A stretch of 63,455 nt of DNA from Streptomyces flaveolus (GTDB taxonomy: Bacteria; Actinomycetota; Actinomycetes; Streptomycetales; Streptomycetaceae), in assembly GCF_000716535.1 (NCBI RefSeq), contig NZ_JNWV01000045.1, positions 1-63,455 of the forward strand, read 5' to 3'. This document shows, piece after piece, positions 50,219 to 59,545 of this stretch. Both the position numbers and the translations under genes were made by a program. The notes below the pieces were generated by a model. That model was not told the DNA's origin and did no database searches. It was given only the letters and a program-made list of their open reading frames with translations. Position 1 is the stretch's first letter. Each line of letters starts with the position of its first letter.

Positions 50219-51652
50219 ATGAACGAAAACACCGCGGTTCCCTTCCCCACGCCCTCTCACTGGATCGACGGCCGCCCTCTCCGGGGTTCCGGGCCGTTGA
50301 TCGACGTGGTGAATCCCGCCGACGAATCGGTGATCGCCACGGTGCGCGAGGGCACGGCCGACGACGTGGACCGGGCGGTGGACGCCGCGCTGGCCGCCCT
50401 CCCAGGATGGGCGTCGACCACTCCACGGCACCGTGCGGCCGTCATGCGGCGCCTGGCCGAGGGCCTTCAGCAGCACTCCGAGGAACTCGCCGCCACCATC
50501 ACCCTGGAGATGGGTGCCCCGATCGGTTTCTCCCGACAGGCGCAGGTGGGGTTCCCGGTCGCTTCGACCCTGGCCGCGATCACGACGGCCGAGCGGTTCG
50601 AGTGGACGGAGGCGGTCGAGAACTCGCTCGTCGTCCGCGAACCCATCGGCGTGGTGGGGGCCATCACCCCGTGGAACTTTCCGCTTCAGCAACTGGTGAC
50701 CAAGGTCGTCCCCGCGATGCTGGCGGGTAACACCGTCGTCCTCAAGCCCTCGGAGAACTCCCCGCTCAGCGCCCGGATGTTCGCGGAGATCGCCACCGAG
50801 GCGGGCCTCCCGGACGGTGTGTTCAACGTGGTGCAGGGCACCGGGCCGGTCGTCGGCGAGGCACTCTCCCGCCATCCGAAGATCGACATGATCTCCTTCA
50901 CCGGGTCGACCCGCGCCGGCAGAAGCGTCTCCGTGGCCGCTTCCGGCACGGTCAAACGCGTCGCGCTCGAACTGGGTGGCAAGGCGGCCCACATCGTCCT
51001 CCCCGAGGCCGACCTCGACTTCGCCGTCCATCGCGGACTGGCTTATGCCTGGGCCAACGGCGGTCAGGCCTGCGGCGCCTACACGCGCATGCTCGTGCCC
51101 GACAGCCTTCAGCAGACCGTGGTCGAGAAGCTCCGGGACGCGGCCGAGGAATACGTCGTCGGTGATCCGGCGGACGAGGGCACACGGATCGGCCCGCTCG
51201 CCTCCGAGGCCCAGCGCCGGCGCGTCGACGGCTACATCCGGCGCGGCATCGCCGACGGCGCCACGCTCGTGGCCGGCGGCCCCGGACGGCCGGAGGGCTT
51301 CGAGACCGGCGCCTACGTCAAGCCCACGATCTTCTCCGACGTCGACCCCGAGTCCGTCATCGCCCAGGAGGAGATCTTCGGCCCCGTCCTCGTCGTCATC
51401 CCCTACGTCGACGACGACCACGCCGTCGAGATCGCCAACGGCACGATCTACGGACTCAACGGTGCGGTGACCGGTGACGAGGACCACGCCATGGCGATCG
51501 CCCGGCGCCTGCGCGTCGGCCAGGTCGACGTCAACGGTGGACAGCACAACTTCCAGGCCCCGTTCGGCGGGTACAAGCAGTCCGGCAACGGCCGGGAGAT
51601 GGGCCGTGCCGGTCTCGAGGAGTTCCTCGAGACCAAGGCGATCACCCGCTGA
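50219..51652 (+). CDS. NAD(P)-dependent aldehyde dehydrogenase
   Basis: A 477-residue classical ALDH. GVVGAITPWNFPLQQLVTKVVPAMLAGNTVVLKPSE near 142-177 binds the cofactor. ISFTGSTRAGRSV is the glycine loop. The general-base glutamate is in LELGGKAAH and the catalytic cysteine in GGQACGAYTR near 281. PFGGYKQSGNGREMG is the C-terminal signature. It oxidises an unknown aldehyde. The ATG at 50219 is chosen as the first start consistent with family length. It appears monocistronic and has no ECF41 box. Confidence 0.9.
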   Translation: MNENTAVPFPTPSHWIDGRPLRGSGPLIDVVNPADESVIATVREGTADDVDRAVDAALAALPGWASTTPRHRAAVMRRLAEGLQQHSEELAATITLEMGAPIGFSRQAQVGFPVASTLAAITTAERFEWTEAVENSLVVREPIGVVGAITPWNFPLQQLVTKVVPAMLAGNTVVLKPSENSPLSARMFAEIATEAGLPDGVFNVVQGTGPVVGEALSRHPKIDMISFTGSTRAGRSVSVAASGTVKRVALELGGKAAHIVLPEADLDFAVHRGLAYAWANGGQACGAYTRMLVPDSLQQTVVEKLRDAAEEYVVGDPADEGTRIGPLASEAQRRRVDGYIRRGIADGATLVAGGPGRPEGFETGAYVKPTIFSDVDPESVIAQEEIFGPVLVVIPYVDDDHAVEIANGTIYGLNGAVTGDEDHAMAIARRLRVGQVDVNGGQHNFQAPFGGYKQSGNGREMGRAGLEEFLETKAITR

Positions 51653-51925
51653 CACGACGCTGCACCGTCGTTCCCGTGGCGGAACAACGCTGTCAGGGAT
51701 GCCGTCCCACCGTCCGCCAGGGTGCGGGACGGCACACTGTTGCGGGGAATGACTGATCCTGACCGCGTTGCTCACATGGTCGGAGTACATCGTGAAGGTC
51801 ACGGTCGAGGCGGCACAACCTCCCGCAAACCCGTCCCGGCCGTCCACGAACCGGCAAGCCCGGTCCGGACACATCCGGACCGGCCATCCCGTCGGGACGG
51901 CACCGTCCCGTGAGAAAGGACAGCC

Positions 51926-52783
51926 ATGGCGGACCGGGCAGCACTGGCGGCCTTTCTACGGGCGCGCCGCGAGGCCCTCCAGCCGGAGGACGTCGGGCTG
52001 CCCCGCGGGCGCCGCAGACGTACCGGAGGGCTGCGCCGTGAGGAGGTCGCGGCACTCTGCGACATGTCGGTGGACTACTACAGCCGGCTGGAGCAGCCCC
52101 GAGGCCCCCACCCCTCGGAACAGATGCTCGCCGCGATGGCCCGCGGACTGCACCTGTCACTGGAGGAGCGCGACCTCCTCTTCCAGCTCGCCGGTCACGC
52201 ACTGCCGCACCGGGTGCGGCGCGGCGACCACATCAACCCGGGGATGCTGCGCATCCTTGACCGATTGGAGGACACCCCCGCCCAGGTGATGAACCACCTG
52301 GGCGAGACACTGAGACAGACGCGCCCGGCGGTGATGCTGCTGGGTGACGAGACGGGCCACACCGGACTGGCACGCAGTGCCCACTACCGCTGGTTCACCG
52401 ACCCGGTCTCCCGCCTGGTCCACCCCGAGGGCGACCACGCCGAGCAGAGCCGTCTGATGGTGGCGGACCTCCATGGCGCCTACACCCGCGACGGCGGCGA
52501 CTCGCGTGCCGCCGAGCTCGTGGACGCACTGAACAGGGAAAGCCCCGAGTTCGCCGGTATCTGGCGCGAGCGCCCCGTGCTGGGACCCTACTGCGCCTCC
52601 AAACGCTTCCGGCACCCCGAGGTCGGGACGCTGGAACTGCACTGCCAGACGCTGGTCGACCCCGACCAGTCCCAGCGGCTCGTGGTCTACACCGCGACAC
52701 CGGGCACCGAGAGCCACACCAACCTCCGTCTGCTGTCCCTCCTGCCGAACGCGGAGGGACAGTCCGTACCGGGCAGGCCGTGA
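51926..52783 (+). CDS. XRE-family regulator with MmyB-like ligand domain
   Basis: A 285-residue transcription factor. The N-terminal helix-turn-helix spans about 8-75 (GGLRREEVAALCDMSVDYYSRLEQPRGPHPSEQMLAAMARGLHLS). A C-terminal domain near 105-270 resembles the MmyB ligand-binding domain, which is reported to bind fatty-acid-like ligands. The ATG at 51926 follows AAAGGACAG. It lies between the aldehyde dehydrogenase and the convergent flavoprotein-2; the ALDH may be its target, but that is inference. Confidence 0.86.
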   Translation: MADRAALAAFLRARREALQPEDVGLPRGRRRRTGGLRREEVAALCDMSVDYYSRLEQPRGPHPSEQMLAAMARGLHLSLEERDLLFQLAGHALPHRVRRGDHINPGMLRILDRLEDTPAQVMNHLGETLRQTRPAVMLLGDETGHTGLARSAHYRWFTDPVSRLVHPEGDHAEQSRLMVADLHGAYTRDGGDSRAAELVDALNRESPEFAGIWRERPVLGPYCASKRFRHPEVGTLELHCQTLVDPDQSQRLVVYTATPGTESHTNLRLLSLLPNAEGQSVPGRP

Positions 52784-52860
52784 GGAAACGGGGCGGGGCG
52801 GTTGCCGTGGAGCCGTCCTTCGCCGTGCTCCGAGACCCACCCGTCGGCTCCCTGGACGCG

Positions 52861-54591
52861 CTACTCGATCGACCGCGCGTCGGCCGGGACGGCGTGCATC
52901 AACTCGGCGATGTGGGTAGGGACGGGCGGGACGGGTTCGCGGCGCACCCCGGACGTCGGGGACCACACCAGATTGACGTGCAGGTCGGGGTCGACGTCGG
53001 GGTGGTCGGACCGGTTGTGGCACCCCCGTGTCTCCCGCCGCTCCAACGCGCACAAGAGCGTCGCCCGAGCGGCGAGCACGGCGGACCTGAGGTCGAAGGC
53101 GTACGCGAGGTCCTCGAAGCCGGCGATGTCGACGTGCACGCCCAAGCACGCCATGCGGGCCTCGATCGCGTCGAGCTCGGCGAGCCCGGCGGCGAGCCCG
53201 GCCTCGTCCCGCACCACACCGGCGCGCTCCGTCATCAGGTGGCGCACCGACCGGTGCAGCGCGCGGACGTTCTGGTCTCCGTCGGCGGCCGCGAGCCGAT
53301 CCACGTCCGCCTCCGCGGCGCGAACCGCCGCCGGCGACCGATGCTGGGAGGTGAGCCGGGCCGAGTACTCCGCCGCGGCCCGGCCGGCGATTCGGCCGTA
53401 GACGAGTAGTTCGATCAGTGCGTTCTCCTCCAGCCGGTTCGCACCGTGCAGACCACTGGCCGCCTCCCCGGCCACGAAGAGCCCGTCGACATCGGTGCTG
53501 TGGTCCTCGGGCCGGACCCAGACACCGCCCATGGAGTACTGGGCGGTCGGCGCCACCTCGACCGGGTCACGGGTGATGTCGAGCATCTGCAGGTCCAACA
53601 GCGCCTTGTGCACCCGGGGCAGCCGCGTCAGGACCGTCTCACGCGGCAGGTGGGACAGGTCGAGCCACACACCGCCGGCCTGGGTGCCGCGGCCCTCCTT
53701 GATCTCCGTGTACGAGGCCAGCGCGACCCTGTCCCGGCCGCAGAGCTCCATTCGCTCGGCGTCGTAGCGCGTCATGAACCGCTCACCGAGGTTGTTGAGG
53801 AGGACCCCGCCCACGCCGCGTGCCGCCTCGCTGACGGGGATGCCGGCCGCGGTCTCCGGCCTGATCAGCCCGAAGGGGTGAAACTGCACCAGCTCGGGGT
53901 CACGCAACCGGGCGCCGGCCTCGACGGCGAGGCGGAACGTGTCGCCGGTGTTCTCGCCTCGACGCGACGACGTACGCCGCCATATGCGCGTGTGCCCTCC
54001 GGTCGCGAGGATCACGGAGTCGGCGTGCACGAGGTAGCGCGAGCCGTCGACGAGATCGAATCCGTAGGCGCCGAAGACCGTCCCGTCGTCGACCAGCAAC
54101 CGGGTGACGTACACGTTCGACAGGACGGGAACGGCGAGCTGTTCGGCGCGTTCACGGAGCGCCCGCCGCACCTCCAGGCCGGCGTGCTCGCCGGTGAAGG
54201 CGGTACGCCGGTACGGGTGGTCGCCGAACCCGTGCCGTGCGGTCCCGCCGCGGCCCTGGCGGTCCAGACGCACGCCGTAGCGCCTCACGTCGTGGAATCC
54301 CTGCGCGGCGTGACGGGCCACGATCTGCGCGGTGCGCGGGTCGGCCAGCAGGTGTCCCTCCCGCAATGTGTCGGCCGCGTGCCGTTCCCACGTGTCCTCG
54401 GGTCCGGTGGCGGGCGGTGCCTCAGCGAGGCATCCGGACGTCGTGACGGTGTGGACATCGTCAGCCGTGCGTTTGGCCACCGCGATGACCGCGATGCCGG
54501 CCTCGGCGACTTCGATGGCCGCTCGGAGGCCTGATCCACCGGCTCCCACCACGAGGACGGACGTGGCGAGCTGGTGTCCGAGCGAAGACAT
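52861..54591 (-). CDS. Flavoprotein-2, SdhA/FrdA-like with altered active site
   Basis: A 576-residue paralogue of flavoprotein-1, colinear and of the same length. FAD motif SVLVVGAGGSGLRAAIE is intact. Key differences: the HTSLAAGGI segment is HTVTTSGCL, APTAHYSMGG is APTAQYSMGG (substrate histidine replaced by glutamine), and GEGG after the substrate arginine is GVGG. These residues hold dicarboxylate substrate in SdhA/FrdA, so this copy probably has another substrate or lost catalysis while staying conserved elsewhere. The ATG at 54591 follows GGAGGTCCC, and a perfect ECF41-type box ends 44 bases upstream. It has no other subunits nearby. Confidence 0.85.
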   Translation of the reverse strand: MSSLGHQLATSVLVVGAGGSGLRAAIEVAEAGIAVIAVAKRTADDVHTVTTSGCLAEAPPATGPEDTWERHAADTLREGHLLADPRTAQIVARHAAQGFHDVRRYGVRLDRQGRGGTARHGFGDHPYRRTAFTGEHAGLEVRRALRERAEQLAVPVLSNVYVTRLLVDDGTVFGAYGFDLVDGSRYLVHADSVILATGGHTRIWRRTSSRRGENTGDTFRLAVEAGARLRDPELVQFHPFGLIRPETAAGIPVSEAARGVGGVLLNNLGERFMTRYDAERMELCGRDRVALASYTEIKEGRGTQAGGVWLDLSHLPRETVLTRLPRVHKALLDLQMLDITRDPVEVAPTAQYSMGGVWVRPEDHSTDVDGLFVAGEAASGLHGANRLEENALIELLVYGRIAGRAAAEYSARLTSQHRSPAAVRAAEADVDRLAAADGDQNVRALHRSVRHLMTERAGVVRDEAGLAAGLAELDAIEARMACLGVHVDIAGFEDLAYAFDLRSAVLAARATLLCALERRETRGCHNRSDHPDVDPDLHVNLVWSPTSGVRREPVPPVPTHIAELMHAVPADARSIE

Positions 54592-54635
54592 GGGACCTCC
54601 TGCGAGGGCGGACGGCGAGATCATAGGCAGTGGTC

Positions 54636-54662
54636 GACCGGACAGCGGCTTCGTTTGTGACA
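54636..54662 (-). promoter_or_regulatory. ECF41-type promoter of flavoprotein-2
   Basis: Perfect TGTCACA (54662-54656), 16 bases, GGTC (54639-54636), minus strand. Confidence 0.77.
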
Positions 54663-54806
54663 GCGTCGGAGCAACTTTTGAAGTGGACTCCGTCACAACA
54701 ATTCGACACAAGGTGTGGGAATGTCCCAGGTATCGTTTTGGGAATCGCTCCGACAACCCGTCGTGGGAGCTTCACACCCCCGGATGCCTCCAAGGAGCCG
54801 CGTCGC

Positions 54807-57620
54807 ATGATCGCCAGCCCGCTTCCCCACCTGGTCGGCAGGCATCGCGAGTGCGCGGCGCTCGACGACCTGCTGGCCGGGCTGCGCGAAGGCGGGTCCC
54901 GGGTACTGGTGGTCCGTGGCGAGGCCGGAATCGGGAAGTCGGTACTCCTGAAGTACGTGGCCGCGCAGGCGTCACGAGTGAGAGTGGCCTGGGCGCACGG
55001 CATCGAGGCCGACATGGAGCTGCCCTACGCGAGCCTGCACCAACTGTGTGCGCCGTTCCTGGACGAGCTCGACGAGTTGCCGGAACCCCAGCGTGACGCC
55101 CTCCGTGTGGCGTTCGGGATGGCGGCCGGAGACCCGCCCGACCGCTTCTTGGTCGGCCTCGCCGTGCTCACTCTACTCACCCGGGCCTCGGAGAGCCGAC
55201 CGGTGCTCGTCCTGGTCGACGACGCTCAGTGGCTGGACCAGGTGTCTTTGCAGACTCTGGAATTCGTGTCCCGGCGGCTGCTGGCCGAAGCGGTCGCGAT
55301 GGCGTTCGCGGTACGCGACCCCGAGGGACAGGAGGCACTCAACGGCCTGCCGGCACTGCGGATCGGCGGCCTCGACGCCGTCGCGGCGGGAGAGCTCCTG
55401 GAGACCGCCGTCGGCGGGCGGCTGGAGAAACGGGTCCGGGACCGGTTCGCGGCCGAGATGCGCGGCAACCCGCTCGCGTTGCTCGAATTCTCCCGCGGCC
55501 GCAGCGCCGCCGAGCTGGCGTACGGCCTGGACTCGTCGACTTTCCGGAGCGTCCAGGGGCCGGTGGCCAACCGTGTCGAACGGGACTTCGCCGGCCGGCT
55601 CGGTTCGCTGCCGGCGGCGACCCGGACCCTGTTGCTGATCGCCGCGGCGGAACCGGTCGGTGACGCGCGCCTGTTGGTGCGCGCAGCCGCCTCTCTCGAG
55701 ATCACCCCCAATCCAGCACCGGCCAAGGCGGCCGGACTGATCGAGTTCGGTGAGTCCGTACGGTTCAGGCATCCGCTGGTCCGATCGGCGGTCTACCACG
55801 GAGCCGACCCCGAGGAACGCCGGGCGGTGCACCGGGCGTTGGCCGAGGCCACGGACCCGGTGCTGGACCCCGATCGGCGCGCCTGGCACGCCGCCCAGGC
55901 CGCCGACGGACCGGACGAGGAGGTCGCCGCAGGGCTGGAGCAGGCCGCCGACCGTGCTCGGCAGCGCGGTGGCATCGCGGCCGAGGCGGTACTGCTGGAG
56001 CGCGCGGCCGAGGTGACACCGGACCCCTGGCAGCGGGGGCGCCGGGCTCTCGCGGCCGCCGAGGCCCACTTCTCGGCCGCCGCGCCCGATCGGGCCACGG
56101 AGCTCGCGACCGTGGCCGAACTGTGTCCCCTGAGCGCTCTGGATCGCGCCCGTTTGGCGCGCCTGCGGGCCAGGATCCTGTTCGCCCGAAGCCGCAGCGA
56201 CGAGGCGGCACCCCTGCTCCTCGAGGCCGCCGCACAGTTCACCGCCGCCGGGTCGCCACTGGCGCGGGAGACGTACCTGGAGGCGATCAGCGCGACCATC
56301 TTCGCGGGCCGGGTCCACGGTCCGACCGGCGCCCGCGCCGCCGCGATCGCGGCCCGCGGGTCCGGGGCGCCCTCTTCGGGCTCCAAGGCCGCCGACCTGC
56401 TCCTGGACGGTGTGGCCGCGCTCCTCGCGGACGGTTGCGAGGCCGGTGTCCCGGCACTGTACGGCGCGCTGGATCTGCTCACGCACGAGGAGCTCGGCAC
56501 CCGTGAGGCGACCGTGCGCTGGCTCCTGCTGGCACCGGTCGCGCTGGAGTCGTTCATTCACTACGCCTGGGACCTGCACGCCTGGGACACGCTGTCGAGC
56601 CGTGCGGTGCGCCTGGCCCGCGACATCGGGGCGCTCGGCGTGCTGCAACCGGCCCTCATCTACGCCGGCGGGGTGCACATCCACTACGGTGACTTCGCCG
56701 AGGCGGCCCGGATGATCGACGAAGCCGACGCGCTCGCCGCCGCGACGGGCCACGCCCCGCACAAGTACGCGACGCTCGTCCTGGCCGCGTGGCGAGGCGA
56801 GGCGGACGTCGCCGCCGGCATCATCGAGGAAGCCCGGCAGAGGGCCGAACAGCGCGGCGAGGTGTCCCTGCTGGGCGCCATGGGCTACATCCAAGGCGTG
56901 CTGTTCAACGGCCTGGCACGCTACGAGGAGGCCCTGGAGGCCGCTCGGACGGCCATCGAGCACGACGGCTTCAACTTCACCGGCCTGTCGCTGGTCGAAT
57001 ACATCGAGGCCGCCACCCGGTGCGGTGAGCTCGACCAGGCCCGCGCCTCGCTGGCCCGGCTGCTCGAACTCACGCGCGCCGCCGATTCCGGATGGGCCCG
57101 CGGCGCGAGCGCCCGCAGCCAGGCCCTCCTCACCGACGGCGACGAGGCCGACCGTCTGTACCGGACCGCGATCGAGGAGTTCGGCCGCGGCGGTGTGGCC
57201 GTGGAGGTGGCACGCACCCACCTCCTGTACGGCGAGTGGCTGCGCCGCGGCCACCGCCGTTCGCTGGCCCGGGAGCACCTTCGCACGGCTCACCAGATGT
57301 TCGACAAGATGCCGGCGCACGCGTTCGCCGAGCGAGCCCGCCGCGAGCTGCTCGCCACCGGCGAGCACGTCAGGGTGCGGGAAAGCACACCGACGAGCGC
57401 CCTCACCCCCCAGGAGTCGCAGGTCGCGGCACTCGCCGCCGACGGCATGACGAACGCGAAGATCGGCGCGGAGCTGTTCATCAGTCCGCACACCGTGGAG
57501 TGGCACCTGCGGAAGGTGTACACGAAGCTCGGTATCAACTCCCGTCGCGCACTGCCGGGTGCCCTCGCGAACGCCCCGGCCGAGGAGGCCAGGGACGTGG
57601 GCACGGTGCGATCCGGCTGA
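54807..57620 (+). CDS. LAL-type LuxR family regulator
   Basis: A 937-residue large ATP-binding regulator. LVGRHRECAALDDLLAGLREGGSRVLVVRGEAGIGKSVLL near 8-46 holds Walker A. Walker B is in PVLVLVDDAQWLD near 131-143. A long helical TPR-like middle follows (about 300-840). The C-terminal LuxR domain is near 865-925 (LTPQESQVAALAADGMTNAKIGAELFISPHTVEWHLRKVYTKLG). Such proteins integrate ATP and a small ligand to activate secondary metabolism or catabolism. The ATG at 54807 follows AAGGAGCC. It is divergent from flavoprotein-2, with no ECF41 box on its own strand. It is the intact relative of two decayed copies here. Confidence 0.9.
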   Translation: MIASPLPHLVGRHRECAALDDLLAGLREGGSRVLVVRGEAGIGKSVLLKYVAAQASRVRVAWAHGIEADMELPYASLHQLCAPFLDELDELPEPQRDALRVAFGMAAGDPPDRFLVGLAVLTLLTRASESRPVLVLVDDAQWLDQVSLQTLEFVSRRLLAEAVAMAFAVRDPEGQEALNGLPALRIGGLDAVAAGELLETAVGGRLEKRVRDRFAAEMRGNPLALLEFSRGRSAAELAYGLDSSTFRSVQGPVANRVERDFAGRLGSLPAATRTLLLIAAAEPVGDARLLVRAAASLEITPNPAPAKAAGLIEFGESVRFRHPLVRSAVYHGADPEERRAVHRALAEATDPVLDPDRRAWHAAQAADGPDEEVAAGLEQAADRARQRGGIAAEAVLLERAAEVTPDPWQRGRRALAAAEAHFSAAAPDRATELATVAELCPLSALDRARLARLRARILFARSRSDEAAPLLLEAAAQFTAAGSPLARETYLEAISATIFAGRVHGPTGARAAAIAARGSGAPSSGSKAADLLLDGVAALLADGCEAGVPALYGALDLLTHEELGTREATVRWLLLAPVALESFIHYAWDLHAWDTLSSRAVRLARDIGALGVLQPALIYAGGVHIHYGDFAEAARMIDEADALAAATGHAPHKYATLVLAAWRGEADVAAGIIEEARQRAEQRGEVSLLGAMGYIQGVLFNGLARYEEALEAARTAIEHDGFNFTGLSLVEYIEAATRCGELDQARASLARLLELTRAADSGWARGASARSQALLTDGDEADRLYRTAIEEFGRGGVAVEVARTHLLYGEWLRRGHRRSLAREHLRTAHQMFDKMPAHAFAERARRELLATGEHVRVRESTPTSALTPQESQVAALAADGMTNAKIGAELFISPHTVEWHLRKVYTKLGINSRRALPGALANAPAEEARDVGTVRSG

Positions 57621-57630
57621 GGGCCGGTGC

Positions 57631-57680
57631 GGGTCCCCGGGTCCCCCCGGGGTCCACGGGTCTCCCCCCGGGGTCCCTAC
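57631..57680 (+). terminator. GC-rich repeated segment after the LuxR gene
   Basis: Two near-copies of a CGGGTC-CCCCCCGGGG-TCC block follow the stop codon. Each is partly self-complementary, so together they could form a terminator. Confidence 0.4.
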
Positions 57681-57781
57681 GGACTCGACCATGGATGACA
57701 AGGGCGCGGTGAGGGGTGCCCCGGGCCGAGGGTGGAGACAACGCCCGCGATGGGCGCCCGCCCACGAAGAGGAGTTCCCGG

Positions 57782-58516
57782 ATGTCCGCGCCCAGTCCGG
57801 AGACGACGACACCGACCGGCCCCCCGGTCGCCCGGCCGGGCGAAGACGGCCTGGACACCGCCCTCGGCATCTTCCTGGCCCAGCGGACACGACTGTTCCG
57901 CATCGCCTACCAGATTCTCGGTGACGTCTCGGGAGCCGAAGACGTGATCCAGGAGGTGTGGGTGCGCTGGCAGCTCACCCACCGAGTGGAGATCAAGAAC
58001 CCGGCCGCGTTCCTCACCACGGCCACTACCCGTCTGGCGATCAACGTCGTCCAGTCCGCGCGGCACCGTCACGAAGCGCCGGCCGAGCCGCAGTTGGCCG
58101 ACCTCGGCGACCGGTCCGCCCAGGATCCCGTGGCGCGTGCCGAGCAAACCGTGGCGGTCGAGGCGGCCCTGGCCCTGCTCATGGCGAGGCTGACACCGGA
58201 CCGGCTGGCCGCCTACGTGCTCCGGAAGGGCTTCGACTACACCTATGCCGACCTGGCGGGGCTGCTTCGGATCAGCGCCCAGAACGCACGGGTGGTGGTC
58301 CACCGCGCGCAGGCCCGCCTGGAGCGCGACGGCGTGCGGCCGGTTCCCGCTGAGTCACACCGTCGTCTCGTCGCCGCGTTCCGGACCGCTGCCGGCACCG
58401 GTGACCTGGAAGGCCTCATCCGGCTGCTCGTCCCGGACGGCCAAGCGCACCACCTGCTGCCGCCGGCCCCTGGATCACCTCGCCCGGGACACCAACCGGC
58501 CCGGCATGCGGCGTGA
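57782..58516 (+). CDS. ECF41-related sigma factor with truncated tail (sigma-5)
   Basis: A 244-residue ECF sigma factor. Region 2 is AQRTRLFRIAYQILGDVSGAEDVIQEVWVRW (about 33-63). Region 4 is LTPDRLAAYVLRKGFDYTYADLAGLLRISAQNARVVVHRAQARL (about 138-181). The start of a SnoaL-type tail (HRRLVAAFRTAAGTGDLEGLIRLLVPDG) is present but ends in HHLLPPAPGSPRPGHQ and a stop, so DGGGK and NPDKL are missing. WLPEP is absent too, which sets it apart from sigma-1 and sigma-4. The ATG at 57782 follows GAGGAG. No consensus box upstream. Confidence 0.82.
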   Translation: MSAPSPETTTPTGPPVARPGEDGLDTALGIFLAQRTRLFRIAYQILGDVSGAEDVIQEVWVRWQLTHRVEIKNPAAFLTTATTRLAINVVQSARHRHEAPAEPQLADLGDRSAQDPVARAEQTVAVEAALALLMARLTPDRLAAYVLRKGFDYTYADLAGLLRISAQNARVVVHRAQARLERDGVRPVPAESHRRLVAAFRTAAGTGDLEGLIRLLVPDGQAHHLLPPAPGSPRPGHQPARHAA

Positions 58517-59107
58517 GAGGAGGAGGCGAGGCGGACATGGCGCGTCGGCTCAGCGAGCGTGCGGGGGTTCCGACAGCTCGGCCGCAGACCAATGGTGTCG
58601 GTACGTTTTCCCGGCAGGATGGGGAGCATCCCCGCGTCATCCCACCGTCAGCCGCCGGCGGAGGCGCTCGAACCGCAGACGGGCCTCGACCACCGACACG
58701 CGGCCGCGACGGCACCTGCTCAGCTACCTCCTGGGAGCACGGACGCCGCGACCCCTCTGCGGCCAGGTCTGCGGACGCGTCGCTGCCACGATCCCACCCG
58801 CGCGCAGGTGGGGGGCGGCACGGAGGGAGCGCCCGGAATCCTGGCACGCCCTGCGACCGGGCGAATGCCCCTCCTCGCGCGTGTCCCTGGTGCGCTCATC
58901 CGCCAGTGAGAGGGGTCCATCGGCCGGACTCGCGATCCGATGGCTGCCGAAGCACTCGGGACGCTCCCGGCCGAGCCGCTGTCACACGGCCCCGATCCGG
59001 ACGCGCGGCGGTGCGTGACAGCCCGAGTCGTGATGCGGGTCGCTGCGCCGTCAGCGGTGCGTTCCTGATCGCGCGCGATGTTCGACGTGTGCCGAACACC
59101 CGGTAAC
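58517..59107. other. 591-base stretch without a recognisable gene
   Basis: Open frames here are arginine/proline-rich and match no family. It may include the lost tail of sigma-5. Near its right end lies the palindrome at 59079-59098. A TGTCACA at about 58981 has no GGTC at 16 bases. Confidence 0.35.
59079..59098. promoter_or_regulatory. Palindrome before arsR, candidate autoregulatory operator
   Basis: TGTTCG-8-CGAACA, perfect six-base arms, ending 10 bases before the ArsR ATG at 59108. It shares GTTC/GAAC half-sites with the operator-like palindrome before the SDR gene at 59763-59787. Confidence 0.55.
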
Positions 59108-59464
59108 ATGACCGGCATGCCGGACCACTCGTCACCTGCCGACAGCGAGCTCGCCCTGCCGCGCCTGCTCGGAGCGTTGAGCGATCCGACACGGTTGGGG
59201 ATCGTCCGCATCCTGTCCGATGGTGCCGAGCGCGGGTGGGGACAATTCAGCGCGCCCGTCGCCAAGTCCACTCTCAGTCATCACCTCAAGATGCTGCGCG
59301 AGGCAGGTGTCACACAGACCCGCCAGGAGGGCACGCGCTGCTACGTGAAGCTGAGGCGTGACGCCCTCGATGCGCGTTTCCCCGGCCTCCTGCCGGCACT
59401 GCTGTCCGCGGCTGTCAGTGACAACATCGGAGACCACGTCACCGAGCGCGACGAACAGGCGTAA
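59108..59464 (+). CDS. ArsR-type winged-helix regulator
   Basis: A 118-residue HTH regulator. LLGALSDPTRLGIVRILSDG near 18-37 opens the fold. KSTLSHHLKMLREAGVTQTRQEGTRCYVKLRRDAL near 55-89 contains recognition helix and wing. It resembles the HTH_20/ArsR subgroup that represses neighbouring SDR or transporter genes; no metal-binding cysteine pair is evident. The ATG at 59108 is used (59117 is possible). Palindromes with shared half-sites flank it and the next gene, supporting it as repressor of both. An ECF41-type box lies antisense just downstream. Confidence 0.83.
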   Translation: MTGMPDHSSPADSELALPRLLGALSDPTRLGIVRILSDGAERGWGQFSAPVAKSTLSHHLKMLREAGVTQTRQEGTRCYVKLRRDALDARFPGLLPALLSAAVSDNIGDHVTERDEQA

Positions 59465-59518
59465 CGACGTCACTGCTCGGCACCCCGTACTCGACGATCT
59501 GTGAATCCACGGGCGGGT

Positions 59519-59545
59519 GACCTCCCGCCGTAGAGGCCTGTGACA
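59519..59545 (-). promoter_or_regulatory. ECF41-type box facing into the 3' end of arsR (antisense)
   Basis: Perfect TGTCACA (59545-59539), 16 bases, GGTC (59522-59519), minus strand. The nearest downstream DNA is the arsR gene in antisense; no minus-strand gene is recognisable there. Confidence 0.6.

Noticed and set aside
50054..51874. 606-codon minus-strand open frame
   Set aside because: Antisense shadow of the aldehyde dehydrogenase, whose catalytic motifs are all on the plus strand.
54684..54710. CGTCACA upstream of the large LuxR gene
   Set aside because: The word at the -10 position is TGTG, not NGTC.
55173..57890. 905-codon minus-strand open frame
   Set aside because: Antisense shadow of the LuxR regulator; low-complexity composition without motifs.
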